From contig OX344763.1 in NCBI GenBank assembly GCA_947034895.1, positions 80,619,093-80,683,092 on the forward strand: DNA of 64,000 nt, in the 5' to 3' direction. Positions within the stretch are counted from its first letter, which is position 1, and each line of letters starts with the position of its first letter. Positions 60,527 through 64,000 of this stretch are shown in pieces. Made by a program: the position numbers and the translations under genes. The notes below the pieces were generated by a model. That model had not been told where the DNA came from, ran no database searches, and saw only the letters and a program-made list of their open reading frames with translations. Origin of the DNA: Rhytidiadelphus loreus. Taxonomy: Eukaryota; Streptophyta; Bryopsida; Hypnales; Hylocomiaceae.

Positions 60527-60988
60527 TGTAAAGCATTTTGGTGAACAATATTATAAATTTGTAAGTAAGCCCCAATTTTGGATATTGCAGCTCTCTGGTG
60601 ACTTAGTAAAGAAAATGCTACAATTTTTTGGGCATTCAAAGTTCACGTGGTTTTTTAATAATTATTGTACACTTCGTGAATGTGTGTTCCAGATTTATGA
60701 ACTTAGTGTATTCGCAAAATATTTTGTCACATCTTTTCAAACCAATGTAGTACAAGAACACAAGACCTAATGTTGCTCAAATCAATTTTGTTATGTAATT
60801 TTATTCTGAATTTGTACTAGAAATGTTTATCTTGATATTTTTTGGGGGAAAACATAGCCCTAAAGACCTAACCCTATACAGGTTAAATAACTAATTGCTT
60901 CTTTTTCTAGCTAATTTCCATCGCTACTTGCATGGCTTGGTGAATTTTCAAATAATTCGAATAGATTTTTTCCATTTTCAGTTTTTTC

Positions 60989-61923
60989 TTAACCCCTAAA
61001 GTCCCAAGGCCATTTTTCTGTGAAGAAAAAATCAAAATTGCCATTTCTATTGCGTTTGTCCAAAGAAAAAACTAAACTTTTGTGGAACTCAAGCATAGGA
61101 TCTTGAACATCACTTGTTTAAGATTCTGTGGTTAAAATTGTACGATGTTTGACTGTACAAATTTAGAGATATGAGCATTCAAAGTTGAAAAAGCAAGTTT
61201 TTTGGAACACTTGATTGCACTTTGAAACGACTTTGATTGCTATTTCTTCCAAAAATGTGCACTATAGAATTTGAATTAAAAATTTATTGTGTTGAAGAAT
61301 TGAATTGGGAGTGTAGGAAAAAAACTTCAAAAAAAAACTTCATTTTCATACTTCAAAAAATTGTCAAGTAGTAGTAGGTCCAAGATTGAAAGAAAAACTA
61401 AATTGATAATAGCTCTTACATGGGATTGAAACACAATAATCCATTAGTCCCAATGGTGAGATTGTTGTAGGAAGCAAACTTCCCCTTTTAAAATAAACAA
61501 ATTTGAGAAAATTTGAAAATTGTATTTTCAAATGAATCCTATAAGTTATTTTTTCAAAGATTTGTTTACATTGCCTTAAAAATAAGAGAGTTCTTAACTT
61601 GCACATTACTAATCAAAATAGAATGAATCAAAACTTTTTATGTAGACGAAAACATAATGTTAGCAAAAACAAAAACAAAATTAAATCTATTTTGAATTTT
61701 TGCAATATTTTTTGTACTACCCGCCAAGTTTAGTTCTAGGTATTTTGTGGCGTAACTTTTGCTTCTGGACACCAATTGAAATAAAAATTATATTCCCTCA
61801 AAGCTTATCAGATTTTCTCTTTTCACAAAAAGTTTCAAAAAATTAGGGTACAATTTCAGCCCATAGAAACGTGCCCAAATTCCAAATTGTCTGTAGAAAA
61901 TACAATGGGACTTCAGGGGTTCA
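60989..61923 (+). mobile_element. TTAA MITE, near-complete copy (935 bp)
   Basis: The left end TTAACCCCTAAAGTCCCA is identical to that of the 17501 copy. The right end is slightly decayed (TGGGACTTCAGGGGTTCA). The interior is collinear throughout. The flanks 60527-60988 and 61924-62474 are AT-rich with no gene seen. Confidence 0.75.
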
Positions 61924-62474
61924 TGATGTTCACTTTTTCTATTTATGCAACTAAAATGATAACAATTACAATCTTCCATGAAATGAATTGAGATAATGGG
62001 ATTGCTTACAATGATATACAATTTTGAATTCTAAGTAATAAAATTTAAGGTTTAGAGTTGAACTAATTTTAGAAGCTTAAATGTCAATGCAAATGACAAT
62101 GTCAAAGTGAACTTCAACTTTAGCTCTTTGATAATAAGCTTCATACAATCAGTTGTACCACATATTTGATTTTGTTTGAAGATAGTGAAGTATTTGGAGT
62201 AGAAAATAATGTAGAATATATTTCAAAAATGAAGGCACTGTAATATTCTCGGTAATATTGCAATACAAATGTGTAGCCACAATCATAGAAGGCTCGAAGT
62301 TGGCCTATGTACAACAAAACAAAAACACTGAAAGCTACACGCTTCTATCATATATAATACGCTTCTATATACTAGGGGTTTGACATTATATATCCTTGGA
62401 CGTAAACCAAATAACCAAAGGAGAAATAAAGTCCATCTTTAAATTCTCAGACGTCAAATTCATTTGGATTGTTT

Positions 62475-63906
62475 TTACTTCGTAGAAGAACTTGCTTCAC
62501 CATGTAAAGGTTGAAGTGCCTCCTAAAGGACTATCTTCTTCTTTGCACGAGTTCGTGAAGCTAGTCCTTCCGCATTCAAAATGAATTCCAGGACGTTGGA
62601 ATCTTGGAGAGCTTGTAGGGTCCTTGTCATTTGTGGAGAATGTGCTTCTAAAAGATAGTCCAATGCCTAACTTTGGTAATAAGGTCTATACGTAGAGTCC
62701 ATGCAAGCCATGTTAGTCATGTCTTCAAGAGAGGCAAATTGATTGCAATCGGGTCCCCTTTTACCTTCATTATCCCAACGGTGTCCTTTCGGATGAGGAC
62801 TCCATTTCAATTCTCCTGAGCTCTTCTCGAAGTATCCACCAAGGCACTGGTAGAAGAATGCCCTTCTCCCTTCATTGTGTGGACCTTTTCCCATCAACTT
62901 CGGTGCCACTTTGACAATCTCAGTCGGGTCAGTTTCCCAATTCAATTGAGAGCTACTAGGTGCCTTTTCATCATCATGTAGGCCTTGATGCTAGCTCCAA
63001 ACGAGGTCACGACCCCACAATGTCGTATTAGTTGTCGTTTCAACGCTATGTTCCCAAGAAGGTGACATGTACGTCATCAAGTTGAACATGGCATACAAGC
63101 GATCATGAAATGGTGTTGAACAAAGTACACAACGTCGTCTAATGAGGCATCCCATAAGGAGGCATTGAGGATGGTACACATGTGCACATGACCCAAGAGC
63201 CCAACCACCTTCAGGGCCAAATTGCTCTTGACAAATGGGGCATTTTATATGGTTGAGTACGAAAGCTGCAGGTTGTGGCCATAGTAGCTTTTGGTCCTTT
63301 ACCTCCATGTGACTAGACATTTGTTTTGCATGGTCCCAACCCTGTTGTGCCCAATCTATAATATTTGTGTCTGGCAACATCGGCATGTTTTCAGGAAACA
63401 TGTCATCTAAGAGTGCCTAGGACGTGAGTCCATTCTCACGTTTAGGTAAAGCTGCAACAAAATTCTTTGAAACCTTATTTAATTCCTTGGCTATTTGCTG
63501 TGATCTGTCCACGAAGAGAATGCACGCCACCTTCCAATGGTAGTACGTGGCAACCAATTGATCCAACCGTCATTGAAGCTTTTCGTTTTGCTTTTCAAGG
63601 TCTCTTTCTTTGTCAGTCTGCCTTGATTGATGAACTACTGGAAATGAGAGTGAATCTTGGGTCCCATGAATATCGTTCGTGTTAGTGGTCGTGTCTCCGC
63701 CAATTGTAGTGAGGAACGCACTTCGATTATTTTGCAAAACCTTAGCACGCTTGGAAGGGGGTGGATGGCAAAGGACATCATCGGTAAGGTCCCCCACAAC
63801 TTTGTCTAGATGATGTGGATCATGGTCAACAAAAGCCTCATCCATATCCAACAAAGTGAAAGTGCCAGCCTGATTTTCTCGAAGGGCTTGAAGCTCAGTA
63901 GATTGT
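62475..63906 (-). pseudogene. R2: RING-finger gene, 5' truncated
   Basis: A single minus-strand frame contains an acidic/basic N-terminal part (PPPSKRAKV), a short coiled coil (RDLEKQNEKLQ) and a RING-H2 finger, then a helical C-terminus ending SRTRAKKK. The finger is CPIC, then C-x-H-x2-H-x2-C (CAHVYHPQC), then CVLC, with every zinc ligand in place. In-frame stops are TGA 63570 and TAG at 63417, 62991, 62667 and 62523; TAA at 62475 ends it. The finger and the FGPEG and following MFN/MFG segments match K2, so R2 probably once had a K domain too. Similarity stops near 63906, where DNA unrelated to K2 begins. RING proteins usually recruit E2 enzymes for ubiquitination; that is family knowledge only. 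Confidence 0.6.
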
Positions 63907-64000
63907 CATGCAATCAGGATTGTCTACCCGGACAACTCGACAACTCGACAAACTCGATGTCGAAAACGTCTAGTAGAGGGTCCTGTCCGTCTAATAGAGT

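Overview
The window looks like repeat-dense, transposon-filled nuclear DNA of a land plant or close streptophyte relative with a large genome. The evidence is a GT-AG intron, a short run of plant-type TTTAGGG telomere repeats, plant-style hAT and Mutator-like transposases, CACTA-type and TTAA-type miniature elements, and the absence of bacterial gene organisation. I cannot name the species. I see no recognisable housekeeping gene, rRNA, complete tRNA or CRISPR array.

Layout. 0.3-0.6 kb: probable first exon of a small unknown gene (-). 1.4-5.4 kb: Mutator-like transposase gene with one in-frame stop, one intron and a 221-bp CACTA-type MITE in an exon. 8.0-9.5 kb: kinase-like gene P1 (-). 9.7-13.5 and 19.2-22.6 kb: two TG...CA units, each with a perfect 5-bp target duplication and each carrying a ~620-640-codon ORF; they behave like solo LTRs that encode a protein. 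15.7-16.7 kb: gene K1 (-). 23.8-27.0 kb: K2, a K-domain, coiled-coil and RING gene (+). 29.6-32.9 and 34.6-37.8 kb: two hAT transposase genes with long C-terminal extensions. 39.5-41.0 kb: K3 (-). 41.5-41.9 kb: a small unknown gene (+). 44.2-54.7 kb: two almost identical 2.3-kb inverted repeats around a 5.8-kb centre holding most of kinase-like gene P2, which is split by a 2.1-kb CACTA-type element. 54.7-58.5 kb: non-coding, with a TATA box and a G-rich minisatellite. 59.0-60.5 kb: K4 (+). 62.5-63.9 kb: RING gene R2 (-). At least eight copies or fragments of a TTAA-flanked MITE family fill the AT-rich spaces.

The genes fall into a few families that recur: K (four members, N-terminal domain not recognised), kinase-like P (two), RING (two), hAT (two) and the LTR-borne ORF (two). 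Nearly all stay in one frame over 0.5-1 kb stretches but carry sparse in-frame stops that one C-to-T or G-to-A change could explain; TAG is the commonest. Seven of the genes have a cluster of short GC-rich motifs within about 20-500 bp upstream (type A, TCCGACGG-like; type B, GCGACCGCGGGTCC-like) although the encoded proteins are unrelated. The most novel items are the protein-coding LTR-like units, the K family, the shared motif clusters, the TTAA MITE family and the long inverted repeat around P2. All readings were made by eye; no search or alignment program was run.
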